A stretch of 64,000 bases of DNA from Cymodocea nodosa. Its lineage: Eukaryota > Streptophyta > Magnoliopsida > Alismatales > Cymodoceaceae. Location: the NCBI GenBank assembly GCA_036874045.1, contig CM072337.1, positions 3,844,001 through 3,908,000 on the forward strand, in the 5' to 3' direction. Shown here in pieces: positions 22,041-32,846 of the stretch. Numbering within the stretch: position 1 is the first letter of the stretch; each line of letters opens with the position of its first letter. A program made the position numbers and the translations under genes. Under the pieces are notes generated by a model. The model was not told where the DNA came from. It saw nothing but the letters and a program-made list of their open reading frames with translations, and ran no database searches.

Positions 22041-22057
22041 CCTCAGCAACGGTGCTA
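22041..22057 (-). other. G1 primer binding site
   Basis: Read on the minus strand: TAGCACCGTTGCTGAGG, a decayed form of the tRNA-Asp-type Athila site, just inside the LTR. Confidence 0.7.
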
Positions 22058-22064
22058 GAAGAAT

Positions 22065-24046
22065 TGTTCGGGTTTTGTTACTTCTGTTTTTAAACTTGTT
22101 TAATTTGTCTTTATACTTATATCAATAATTACTCTTAGAAGTAAACAAACAACCTTTCACACAAATTAGATATTAATTCCAATTTGTATTTTAACTACAA
22201 GTGCATAGTGTAGATTGTATTTGTGTGCAAGCACAAGTTGATCCCACAGAGATTGAGTAAGAATTGTGTACTGTTTTGATTTTTATATTGGAGTTTATGT
22301 GTTTAGTAAGCACTCCGTTAAGTTACAGTTAACACAACAGACTTAGTTCGTGGAGTTATGGCTAACTCAACAGACTAACCTTGTGGACTTAAGTTAACTC
22401 CACGAGCCTATCTTTCTAGTTAAATACTGCTATTTATAGAGGAATTCGGCCAACCATTGGGCGATTCCACAGATTGTAAATAACATCAATTAAGCTCTTT
22501 AATGTTAGTTAATATTAGATTTATCAATAAGCAACACTAATATTCAGATATTTCAAATAGTAACCATTAAAATCTTTAAGTATCTGGAACAAATCAATTT
22601 TAGGAAATTGTAAAACTATTTTCTATTTTCTAAATCAAACGTACATAAAACATTCACAATACTGACAATGATAACATTAATCACAATACAAAACAAACAA
22701 TACAACACTTAAATACTAAATGTAAACACAGATAATTTGTTATTTTTGGTATTTTTGTTTTGATATGTTCCTAAAGATGAATGAAAGGTGAAATGTAAAA
22801 ATCTCTACCTATAGTAAATACTTCTGTCACTACATGCGATGCGATTACACCACTGAAAACTTAATCACTTACAGTATTGCCTCCTCTCCCTATAGAATCG
22901 TGAGTCCAAAATTACAAGATGATCTCCTCTTCAACATACTAGCATCAACTCGAAACCAAGGCTAGAAGCTTTACGATCTCCTGAGATATGAGTCAATGCT
23001 TGGTGAAAATGGCTTCCCTTCCCACGACGCGATCACTCTTGATAGTAGTTGTTAGTCACCATGTTTGGCTCGGAATTGACCCGACATCAGGAAAGTATCC
23101 TCACAGACCTCCGATGGTTGGTGATTTTGGTGGTGGTGTGGAGCTTCAGGGAACTTCCAATGCTACCTGTAGTTAGCGCGATCCTCTACCTCTACACACA
23201 CTCTTTCTTCGTCTTTCTCCTCTTCTTTTATATTTCTTTTTGTAGTAACTGCTTCTATTTAGATGATCGATTGGATTTCCTTCATTCATATTAACGATGG
23301 TGATTTCTTCTTCCTTCCATGAGTGAATTCCTACGTGATACGTGCAATCGTGGTTTTCCTTCGAATGTCTTGTTTCTACAATTGCTACAGTGGTATATTA
23401 GAAAATAAATGGCCTGTGGAATTACAAATAACTCAATGGACTTACTTCATTGATTTAACTATAAAACATGTGCAATAAAGAAATAATAAGTTCAGATGTT
23501 TCGGATAGTTACCACTATAAGTATCCAAAACTTATATGCATTTTGGATAGTTAGCACCTAACCTTCCAAAAGATAACTTAAGCTAAGCTTCCAATACGTG
23601 ACACGTGTCCTTAAACAATTTTATAATAAATAGATATTTCAGATACTTACAAATCTAACTATCCGATGCTCAGATGCATTTCAGATGGTTAATAGATAAC
23701 TTACCGAAAATTCACTTAAGTCATGCATTAATGTTTCAACACGTGTACTCTAGGAAATAGTAAAATATTCTTCTAACGTTAAAAACATAACTGTCCGGTA
23801 CATTCAATATAACTCTCCGAAATAACAGAAAATTTGGATACTTAGGAATTTCCCAACCTGCAATTCACTAACAGTTCAGAAATGTACTTAATTATCGTTA
23901 ATTCCCTGAAATTATGTAGATTCTTTCATTAAAGCATATAATAGTGCAATTATAGCATAATGACTTAATTCTCATATGATAAGCTAAATATTATGCAATT
24001 AACCATCATTTAACCCTTAATATTATACACTTTTTCATTCTAAATA
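22065..24046 (-). repeat. G1 5' LTR (about 1.98 kb)
   Basis: Homologous on the minus strand to the G2 LTR from end to end. The outer end reads TATTTAGAATG (G2: TGTTTAGAATG) at 24046, and the inner end reads CCCGAACA at 22065. It is more diverged from the G2 LTRs than these are from each other. U3 words (CACGTG near 23601-23606 and 23738-23744, CCGAAA-type words) lie at 23480-23830. Confidence 0.85.
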
Positions 24047-24653
24047 GTAACTATCTGAAAAACTCAAATAGTTATCTTGTAACTATCCGAAAAACTCAAA
24101 TAGTTATCCTTCAAGGCTTTCTAACTTTCACCACGTGCATATTTAAATAATTTAATTGTACGAATAGTTAGCTTCCTAACATTCCGATTCCGACATACTT
24201 TCGAATAGTTACCTGTTGTAACTTACCAAAGGTCTTGAGCAGTTATCTTCTAACATTTCTAACTATCACCCCGTGTGTATTTAAGTGACTTAACTATTCG
24301 GATAGTTAGTTTTTCTAACTCTCCGATTTTCTTGGATTTTCAGATAGTTAGCTTCCCTATCTTTTCGAAGAGCTCAACCCTTTACCTCACTTTCCGAAAG
24401 ACTTCTTATTTTCAGATAGTTAGCCTCCTAACTTTTTGAAGGATTTCCTGTTGCTTTAAGTTGGCTTTTTGCTATAATTGCCTTGTGAAATACAACATGA
24501 TATCTTCTAGATTTCTTGTGTAGCAATCATCTGGTCTATTTGGCTACAATTTGCTTCGACTCTTTTATCCGTATTTGTTCATTCTCCAACCTATAAAATA
24601 CATAAACTTCTCACATTGATGTTTGCATTATCAAAACACAAGGGTTCTAACAT
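24047..24653 (-). repeat. U3 portion of another copia-like LTR
   Basis: On the minus strand the segment starts TGTTAGAACCC...TTTTGATAATG, the usual opening of SIRE-type LTRs. It continues with TAACTATCCGAAA-type words and CACGTG near 24133. Its other end meets the G1 LTR. No coding sequence. Confidence 0.45.
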
Positions 24654-25178
24654 ATACTTAAGAGGGGGGGTGAATTAAGTATATTGCAATTTTCTTATTT
24701 TTCGGTCCCCTTTTTAAATCTAGTTAATATGGAAATGAAAAAGAGATAAAAACACACAAACAATTTATAGTGGTTCCCCTCAACTAGGGTATGTCCACTC
24801 CTTGAATCCTTACTCAAGAATTCACTATTCTCAAGAGTTTTTGGTTCACTTAAAACCTAGTATACTTTAGTTTTACTCAAAGCAAACTCAACTTGACCAG
24901 GCACCGATCTTTTGTCAAGTTATCCTTTTAACTGTACGAACCCTCGTATAGTTACCGTGCTAACTATACAAACCCTCGTATAGTTATCTACACAACTTTA
25001 CAGACTCCTATAAAGTTACCTAAAACTCTTCTGAAAGAGAATCTTTTAAAGTTTCTTCCACAACACCCCTTGTGGATAGGTTATCTCTTTTTCAATCTAC
25101 GATGAAATGCAAAGAGAAATTTATCTAGAAAGCATAAATGTAATAAAATTTTTCCTCTTGATTATACAACAATGCTTG
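24654..25178 (-). repeat. LTR fragment C, left part
   Basis: The CTTAAGAGGGGGGGTGAATTA start and TATAGTGGTTCCCC phrase are typical of the 3' portion of copia LTRs read in reverse. Element B splits it from 43718-44175. The words CTATACAAACCCTCGTATAG form small inverted repeats around 24940-25010. Confidence 0.5.
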
Positions 25179-25628
25179 TGTAGGATCGTATGGCTACACA
25201 AGAAGGGGGTGAATTGTGTTTTTCAATATTTTCAAATATAATTCAAACTTCAAAACTCAAAAACAATTCGAGACACTATTTTCATAAAATCATTTTTATT
25301 CAAGGTTTCAATTACAATATACATTTCAATTCTCCTCAGAAATTGTAGATGCAATTATATCTCGATACCATGTATCATCTAAACAATTTCATAACTACAA
25401 ATAGAGAAAACTAATTTGCGGAATATAAAACATTTCTCCTTGTTTGAGATCTTTCTTCTTCTTCTTCATCTTTCTTCTTCAACAATTCTTCAGTGACGAA
25501 TATCTTATCTTTTTATGCTTCATTGAATTTTATTTCTTCTAACACTTCAAATCTTTAGTGACGTAAATCTTACCTTTTTATGCTTCACTAAATTTTCTTC
25601 CACCTGAGAGATTTTCCCTAAAGAGGTG
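25179..25628 (-). repeat. B 3' LTR, left part
   Basis: Starts TGTAGGATCGTATGGC and follows the B 5' LTR (42161-42595) closely up to the point where A begins at 25629. It contains the pyrimidine-rich run of CTT units at about 25452-25480. Confidence 0.82.
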
Positions 25629-25932
25629 TGTTGAGTATTTTTGTTTTGATAATGTGTGCTGAATGAAAATAATCATAATTACTATTGCTTGTGAAAAGAA
25701 ATTAAAATCATCAATTAATACAGAAAAAGCTTAATGATATAAATACTTGTCTGTATTGGATTTGAAGTTAATAACTAGTCGTTTCGTTGCATTAATTTCT
25801 CATTTAGCTAAACGTTAAGTTAACGTGTGTTTTTATTGAAAAGCATGATATGTTTTAAAGTTATATCTTCTGTATCATGAACAGTGCACGTTTAGACAAC
25901 TCGTTAAGTTAGAGTTTTGTTTGTATAGAGGT

Positions 25933-26506
25933 CACGTGAGAACTCGTTAAGTTAGAGGCTTAAAGGTTAAAATAGGTCACGTGATAACTCAATAAGTTAG
26001 TGAGTAAAAGAAGAGATGAACTCGTTAAGTTAGTGTTATACACGTGGTGAAATTATAAGTTACGAATGTTGTGTTGTATCACGTGAGGTGCACATGTTTA
26101 ACTCGTTAAGTTAACATAACTAAACGCGTTGAGTTGCTATATTGAACACTAAGGCAACGCGTTAGGTTAGCGTTATAAACTTAAGTTGTTATTTTTGCAC
26201 GTGGTAAAATTCTTATTATAAAAACATTTGTTTATTACTGAATTGGTGAGTTAAAGTTTTTCGGAGACTTACAGTTGTAACTATCCGAAAGGTAACTTAA
26301 GTCATGTTTTCAGGTCTTGACACGTGTCTCACTAGTTTTATAATATAAAGAGTTTTTCGGTGACTTACATCCGTAACTATCCGAAACTTAAACTATTTTC
26401 AGTGAGTTATTATTTAACCTTCCGAAAGAAAGGTTAAGCTGGTTCGTTGAGTTAGCATAGCACCACAGACTTAGTTCGTTGAGTTAGCTACAGTACTTGT
26501 CACGTG
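25933..26506 (+). promoter_or_regulatory. Cluster of seven CACGTG palindromes in copia U3
   Basis: CACGTG starts at 25933, 25978, 26041, 26080, 26198, 26321 and 26501, interspersed with CTCGTTAAGTTAG words. G-box cores bind plant bZIP and bHLH factors. Seven in 574 bases of AT-rich DNA is far above chance. The B LTR keeps five (42961, 43127, 43245, 43346, 43391). Confidence 0.75.
26241..26440 (+). repeat. Athila-like U3 cassette inside a copia LTR
   Basis: Carries TCGGAGACTTAC, TAACTATCCGAAAGG, ACTTAAGTCATG, GACACGTGTC and TCGGTGACTTAC, in the word order of the Athila 137-bp U3 unit. At this place the LTRs of B and G have only a short stretch of GTTGAGTTA/CGTAACACAACG words. Confidence 0.72.
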
Positions 26507-26805
26507 AAATGGCACATGAGGAACTCGTTAAGTTAGAAACGTTAAGTTATATATATATACTTGTGTTACTCGTTTAGTTAACATTAAAGTAACGACTTCT
26601 TATTACAATGATGAAAAATTTTTGGACGAGAAAGTTTATTTTGTAGGAAAATTTTCAGAGATCCAGGATTGATGATTAAAGAAAATTCGAAATATAAACG
26701 TGGGTTAGAACGTATGTGTTTCGATGAAGGAAAAAGAAAAGACGTGGAGAAGTGGAAAACTGGTAGTGGTTAAACGTGAAGGATATGCATGAAATGAAGA
26801 GACAG

Positions 26806-26814
26806 TATAAAAGG
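26806..26814 (+). promoter_or_regulatory. TATA box of A LTR
   Basis: TATAAAAGG, conserved at 49451-49459 in the LTR of G. Confidence 0.6.
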
Positions 26815-27340
26815 CATAGAATTCTCGTTGATCAAACTATCCCTGCACACCAAAAAAAAAATCATTTTTAGGGATCAAAAACACCTCTTCAGGCAAAATC
26901 TCTTAGGTGGAAGAAAATTCAATGAAGCATAAAAAGGTAAGATTTTCGACACTGAAGATTTGAAGTATCAAAAGAAAGAAAATTCGGTGAAGCATAAAAA
27001 TACAAGATATTCGTCACTGAAGAATTGCTGAAGAAGAAAGAAGAAGAAGAAGAAGAAGAAGAACGATTTCAAATAGAGAGAAATGTTTTAAATTCCGCAA
27101 ATTAGTTTTCTCTGTTTGTAGTTATGAAATTGTATAGATGAAACAAGGTATCGAAATATAATTGCATCTACAATTTCTAAGAAGAATTGAATTGTATATT
27201 GTAATTGAAACCTTGAATAAAAATGATTTTATAAAAACAATGTCTCGACTTGTTTTTGATTTTTAAAGTTTCAATTATATTTCAGAAAATAGTAAAGATA
27301 CACAATTCACCCCCCTCTTGTGTAGCCATACGATCCTACA

Positions 27341-27357
27341 AGTGGTATCAGAGCTTT
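27341..27357 (+). other. A primer binding site, initiator Met tRNA
   Basis: AGTGGTATCAGAGCTTT directly after the LTR. TGGTATCAGAGC is the exact complement of the plant initiator-Met tRNA 3' end used by copia elements. Confidence 0.9.
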
Positions 27358-27539
27358 GTTAATAATCTTTGATATATAATCGATACCAACTTATTTAATA
27401 TCATTGCTTATTCTACCTTCCTTGTTTTTAAATAGACATTAATATCTAAGCATACGTTTAACTTTCTTGATTTAAGGCTCAAGTTGTTTTAAAGTTTTAG
27501 ACTATTTAAAATCAAATAGGTTGAAAAATCTAAGGTAAG

Positions 27540-28484
27540 ATGGCTATTGGAAATGGTAATTTTTATTTATATGAAGACCAAAATCTTAATCATCCTCCTT
27601 TATTTGATGGAATACATTTTGAATATTGGAAATATAGGATGACTGCTTTTCTTCAAAGTATAGATCATAAGTTGTGGTTCATGATTTCCAAACCATATAC
27701 TCCGTTATCTACTCCTTATAATACTTGGACAATTACTGAAAAGGAAAATGAAACTCTAAATGCTAAGGGCTTAAATATTCTATTTTGTGCATTGAGTTAT
27801 GAACAGTTCAGTAAAGTGTCGGCATATAAATCTGCTTATGAGGTATGGCATGCATTAGAATTTTCACATGAAGGTACTTCTCAAGTTAAAGAGACTAAAA
27901 TAAACATGTTGATTCATAAGTATGAACTCTTTAAGATGTATGAAGACGAAAATGTTTCTAAGATGTTTTCCAGATTTCTTGATATCATAAACTCCATAAA
28001 ATGTTTAGGAAAGAATTTTGAACAAAAGGATTTGGTGAGGAAAATTCTCAGATCCCTAAGTTCTAAATGGTCTCAAAAAGTAACATCAATTGAGGAATCA
28101 TGAGATTTAAATGTTTATACTATGAATGAACTTATAGGAAATTTAACAGCTTATGAAGTTCAATTAAATGAATCACTAAGTCACAACAAACTAAAAATGA
28201 AGAAAGAAATAGCCTTCGAAATTAATTCAGATTCTGATATATCTACTGATTTTGACGAGGATTTGATTTTGCTGACTAGGAAATTCAAGAAAGCATGGAA
28301 AGCTAGGAAGCAGCAAAGGAACAAAAATGATAAACCCTCAACGTCAAAATCACTAAATGATAAGAATTCTTCATCCAGAAAGTATGTATGTTACAACTGT
28401 AAGAAACCTGGACATCTTTCTCCAAATTGTCCTATGAGGAAAAATGAAAAGCGAAGTAGGACAAATCAGAAGAAGACGGTTTAG
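27540..28484 (+). pseudogene. A gag, N-terminal and zinc knuckle part (fossil)
   Basis: SIRE-type gag: LFDGIHFEYWKYRMTAFLQS, LNAKGLNILFCALSYEQF, HEGTSQVKETKINMLIHKYE and FSRFLDIINSIKCLGK in the order of UBN2-type copia gag. The CCHC knuckle CYNCKKPGHLSPNC lies at about 28388-28430. Nearly parallel copies are in B and G. Broken. Confidence 0.87.
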
Positions 28485-29798
28485 AAAACTCAGAAAAAGT
28501 TTTACAAGAAAAAGGCTTTGAAGGTCACTTGGGATGACATGTCTGAAGAGTCTGAATCTGAGGAATCAGCATCAAAATCTTCACATTCAGAAGGAGAACA
28601 AGAGTTAGAAGACGTTGCTCATGTGTGCTTCATGGAAGATGAGTCTGAGGTAATATCTAATCCTGAAAGTCATTCAAATTTCAACTTTGATGAATTATTA
28701 TGTGCTTATCATGTATTATTACAAAAACTTAAAGTATGTAAACTGGAAAATAAGAATATTAGAAAATCTTTATCCATTATGGAAGAAGAAAATTGTTTCC
28801 TGTCTACTACTTTAGAAAAGTTTAAATGTGATAATGAAAATCATGCTAGAGATTTGCAAAAATTTAGATTTAATGAATGTATCTTGCATGAACAAATACA
28901 GAATATAAATGCTGAAAAATTAAAGATAGAATCTGAAAATGAAATGTTGAGAAACAATATAAATGAACTTGAATTAGAGATAGATAAATTAAAACTGAGA
29001 GAGCAAAATTTAAATTCTACCATTGAGAAATGGAATTTAAGTCAAATTAAGTTAGACAAACTAACTAGTACCCCTATGGTGTCTTATAAATTTGGCTTAG
29101 GATTTGATTATCCTGAATATCCTGAATCTCAGGTCGATAAAGGATTTATTAGTTGCAGTTCAAGTAAATCTAAGACTAAAATTCCTTTTATTATGAAACA
29201 AGGTAATAAATATGTAGAAGTAGGTACTTCAAGGGATGAATCATGCAGTAATAATATAAATCAATGTGATTTGTCAAATTGTACTTCTAACATGACTATA
29301 AATGTTTCTAAAAATCTTGTTTCTTGTTTTGGAAATTCAATTTCTAATGTTTCTAAAATTTCAGACAATTGTAGTAAACTGAAAATTCAGAAACTTGAGC
29401 ATGTAATTCAATACACTGGTATTAGACCAAATACTCATTCTACATGTGATAAAACTAAAAATTCTTGTGCAGAAAAAGATTTTGTATGTACGAAAAATAT
29501 TAATACAAGTACAAAATCTTGGTATGAATGTACTGAAATGTATGAGCATGACCAAAATAAATTAACATCTGATAAAAATCTGTTTGGTCTTGATTATACT
29601 ACATCTGAAAATAAAAAGAATGATTGTAAAAGCAATAATGTTATATGTGAGTATGAAGCAAATGATAAATCAATAGTACTTACAACTAATAAGAATATAA
29701 ATGATAATGTTCAACTATTTTTAAACAAAAAGAAGAAATATGCATTTAATGAATTTGGTCCTCAACAACATTGGGTACCAAGAAAAAGTTTTTCTTAA
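28485..29798 (+). pseudogene. A gag C-terminal coiled-coil extension (fossil)
   Basis: A 426-residue frame after the zinc knuckle. An acidic Ser/Glu-rich start is followed by a long coiled coil (about 28690-29060) with heptad Leu/Ile. An Asn/Ser/Cys-rich part has spaced Cys residues, and the end QQHWVPRK leads to the protease. Such an extended gag is usual for SIRE elements. Its role is not known to me. Confidence 0.75.
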
Positions 29799-29801
29799 TT
29801 T

Positions 29802-30414
29802 GTGTTGCACGAGGAAACAACATCAAAGTGGATCTTGGACAGTGGAGCATCAAGTCACATGACCGAACAGAAAAGTCTACTACAAAATTTTACAAATACC
29901 ATGAAAGGAAGTGTAACATTTGGAAACAAAAGTAAAAATAAAATCATAGGTATGGGCAATGTTCAAATAACTCCAACTTGTGTTATTTCGAATGTACTAT
30001 ATGTAGAAAACCTAGGATTTAATTTGCTGAGTGTCATGGTTTAGTAAAAAGCAAAACTGTGTAGCACTTTCTACTACAGAAGCTGAATATGTTGCTGCTG
30101 CACTATGTTGCACTCAGATTCTATGGTTAAGGCAAACATTAGAAGGTTTTGGATTATCTTTTGATACAACTGAGATTTATTGTGACAGTAGTTCTGCAAT
30201 AAATCTTTCCAAAAATCTTGTATTACACTCTAGAGCAAAGCATATAGAGGTTAGACATCATTTTCTAAGAGATAATGCAATTAAAGGAAAAATTAAATTA
30301 GAATTTGTGTCTAGTAAAAATCAATTAGCTGATATATTTACAAAACCTCTAGACGAAAATATATTCTACAACATTAGATTAAATTTGGGTATTTGTAGGT
30401 TATGTGATGTGTAA
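29802..30414 (+). pseudogene. A protease start and RNase H (fossil)
   Basis: The first part carries the copia protease active site in WILDSGASSHMTEQ and continues about 70 residues. The second part is the C-terminal RNase H with SWFSKKQNCVALSTTEAEYV, IYCDSSSAINLSKN, RAKHIEVRHHFLRD and QLADIFTKPL, ending at CRLCDV as in B. Integrase and RT sequences are not present in A. Confidence 0.85.
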
Positions 30415-31989
30415 AATTCTTGAACTCCACATAAAAAGATAAATAGTATTGATGATGTTGTTCACCTCATAGATATTACATACTTATCATAAATTCTAAA
30501 GTAATATCTAAACTGCTGCTTAAGATACTATGTATTTATTGTAAAATCATAGTAGTATCTTATTGATTTTAAGTAGTTTATCAATTTTAATGGTTTTTAC
30601 GATTTTAAGTGGAAGTGTAAATGAAAAACATTAAATACTTCTGACATTCTGAAATTTTGATTAAATGTTTTCTTTGAATCAAGGAAAATGCATATGATCA
30701 TGCATAAATTTGACTTAATTGATTAAACTTGTAGAATAAGTTATATGTAACTCATCTTAAACTGTTAATCAAAAGTATAAGCTTATTGAAACTGATTCAT
30801 ATTCTCAGTAAAATCATAGAAGTAAAAATTGTATGAGATTTGTGTTTTATTGCATCTGTATTAATGGAATACATATATACTGTGCTTAAAATGAAAAGTG
30901 CTTACAAAGTGAAAATCTTTAAGAGTTTATTGATTAGTTTGATCACGAGCCTTTTGTACTTGAGCAGATAGGTATGTAAGGATTGTTGTCATGAAAAATG
31001 ATTCTTTAAATCTGGCAACCTAAGGTCTTGATCAGATCTGGGATTGTTGACTGAAAGCTCATTACACGGGTACATTAGAAAGCTCTTGTATAATTCAAGC
31101 TTTTCAGACTAACTTTAAAAAAGAAAAAGAAAAAAAAAAGGTGTTTTATTAATTACAGAGATCTTTGAATTGAATATAGTTTCTGCCAATATGACTACTG
31201 AGTTATTGAATCAACATTAGTCTTTTGAAAATGTTTATTTGAGATACATTCTTTTATTCTCCTTGAATTAATCATATTGAGTTCAAAGTTGTGTTTTGAT
31301 TCATATACAGTAGAAATTGATTCTAGAAATCATTCTTGATGAAGTCAGAATAACGGAAGTTTCTGAAAAGAAAATTTAAAAGTATAGTTATACTTAACAT
31401 CTATTGTCACTACAAGTATATTTTGTATTTTGATTGAATATATTTGAAGTATATTTGTAGGGGGAGGATTAACAATGTCGAAAATAGATTAATATAATTT
31501 AGAATACAAATCTTAGTTAATCTGAATTAATGTCCTCTTAAAATCTTGATGAAATAATTTAAAAAGACAAATAAACTATTTTAGATTCAAAGGACAAAAT
31601 GTTCAAATAGTTTACAATATTCTCAAGATAATGTTAAGTTTAGCATGTGTATTGTTTTCGAAACGTTTCAGTTGGAAGCATCCGAAAATTGTTTTGTACT
31701 AACTAGACGTTATGTTAGATAAGGTAACGTGTAAAATTGCCTCTAGACAGCGTTTTACTCGTTAGGTTAGTTAACTCAACGAGTTATACTTGAATATTTC
31801 GGGTACCTTGATTGAATAAACTTTATTCAATATTTTTTTAATTTCTAAACCCGACTTCTCTTCACGTTGAGTTATACGTCTAAAAACCCTATTTAAACAC
31901 TTATTACACGAGCACTTAGGTAATTTGTAAACTTTGTCAAGAAAATCTTTCCCGCTAGTTGATGTTACAACCTGCGATGTATATAACTT
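30415..31989 (+). other. A 3' noncoding region, including the block shared with gypsy
   Basis: No coding sequence. It holds the conserved block (30923-31113), a purine tract GTAGGGGGAGGA at about 31458-31469, and CGTTAGGTTAG/CTCAACGAG words near 31760. It ends just before the point where B has the ATG of its third ORF. The corresponding region of B is 35001-36583 on the other strand. Confidence 0.8.
30923..31113 (+). repeat. Conserved 190-base block in copia A
   Basis: Same block as 16281-16472 of the gypsy element G2. It has TTTGATCACGAGCC, TAGGTATGTAAGGATTGTTG and AGAAAGCTCTTGTATAATTC. Confidence 0.9.
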
Positions 31990-32235
31990 TAAAATATATC
32001 ATGTTTTTCAATAAAAACATACGTTAACTTAACATTTAGTTAAATGAGAAATTAATGCCTTGAAATGACTAGTTATTAACTTAGTATAATTTCAGATTCA
32101 ATACAAACAAGTATTTATATCAATAAGCTTTTTCTGTATTAATAAATGATTTTAATTTCCTTTCACAAGCAATAGTAATTGAGCAAATATGATTATTTTC
32201 ATTTAGCACACATCATCAAAACAAAATACTCAACA
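31990..32235 (-). repeat. B 3' LTR, right part
   Basis: Matches the first 260 bases or so of the B 5' LTR (43460-43717) on the minus strand, starting TGTTGAGTATTTTG at 32235. It is followed by the purine tract (minus strand) at 32236-32250. Confidence 0.85.
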
Positions 32236-32250
32236 ATCTCCCCCTTTTTG
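32236..32250 (-). other. Polypurine tract of B
   Basis: Minus strand CAAAAAGGGGGAGAT abutting the LTR start, the standard SIRE tract. Confidence 0.82.
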
Positions 32251-32846
32251 ATGATGACAAAACCATATTAAATCAATTATGAAATATATTTAACTCAACA
32301 AAGCACTTTCGTTGGGTTAACTTTTAATTCAACAAACAAGTTTGTTGACTTAAATTCACTTAAGCTTATTTCTATTGTTTGTGTAAATTTCACCTCTCAG
32401 AAATAAAACTTTTAGATGTCAATAATTATATAAGTATCATTTCTCTAATTATCATCTATCAGATTATAATAACCATAAATATCATCTCCCTTTTATATTA
32501 TATGCAATTAAAATCATAATCATCTTTTTATAATATTTCTCCTCCTTTTTGTCATTAATCAAAAAGATAATTACAGAGAATATATATATAGTAAGGGATA
32601 TATTTACAACAATACTTTCTGTAAACAATAATAAGAATAGAATGCATTTACAGAAACATGTATTGTTCAATGAATCAAACTATGAATACAAACATTACAT
32701 TTTGTATTCAGAAACAAGCAAACAAAAAGTTATCGATCTCTCCTAAGTATATCAGTTATAGCATTACATATTTTATCTCCTAGATGGCTAATATCATTTA
32801 TGATGCCATTAAGCACTACATCTAAGTCAGGAGGTAGTTGGGTTTG
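32251..32846 (-). other. B noncoding region between third ORF and 3' LTR
   Basis: AT-rich. It holds one TTCGTTGGGTTA word set near 32300-32350. Two small overlapping antiparallel frames here (32482-32746) have no recognisable content. Confidence 0.6.

Larger units (their letters stand above)
1..24046 (-). mobile_element. G1: Athila-type Ty3/gypsy element, minus strand, split by nested G2
   Basis: This minus-strand element runs leftward from a 5' LTR at about 22065-24046, through primer site, gag C-half, protease and RT, to about 19182. It resumes at 1916 with RNase H and integrase and leaves the window at base 1 just past the end of pol. G2 (1917-19176) interrupts it, so what belongs to G1 is 1-1916 plus 19177-24046. 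Where they overlap, its protein parts closely match those of G2. Its 3' half and 3' LTR lie left of the window. It is broken, with many breaks, and must be older than G2. Athila lineage follows from the tRNA-Asp-like primer site and protein type. Confidence 0.88.
25629..27340 (+). repeat. A 5' LTR (1712 bp)
   Basis: Runs from TGTTGAGTATT to CGATCCTACA. Compared with the B LTR (1557 bp) and the G LTR (1632 bp), it carries an extra cassette at 26241-26440 that looks like Athila U3. TATAAAAGG lies at 26806. Confidence 0.88.
25629..31989 (+). mobile_element. A: shortened SIRE-type Ty1/copia element nested in B
   Basis: Plus strand, inside the 3' LTR of B and opposite to it. It has a complete 5' LTR, primer site, gag, coiled-coil region, the beginning of the protease, RNase H, and 3' noncoding region up to the start of the third ORF. 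RT, integrase, the third ORF and a 3' LTR are not present. Together with B it forms an inverted pair with several kb of homology. It is broken and non-autonomous. Confidence 0.82.

Noticed and set aside
27341-27357. tRNA gene at the TGGTATCAGAGC sites (also 42145-42160 and 50062-50075)
   Set aside because: Only the primer-binding complement of the tRNA end is present, always directly beside an LTR; no cloverleaf sequence.
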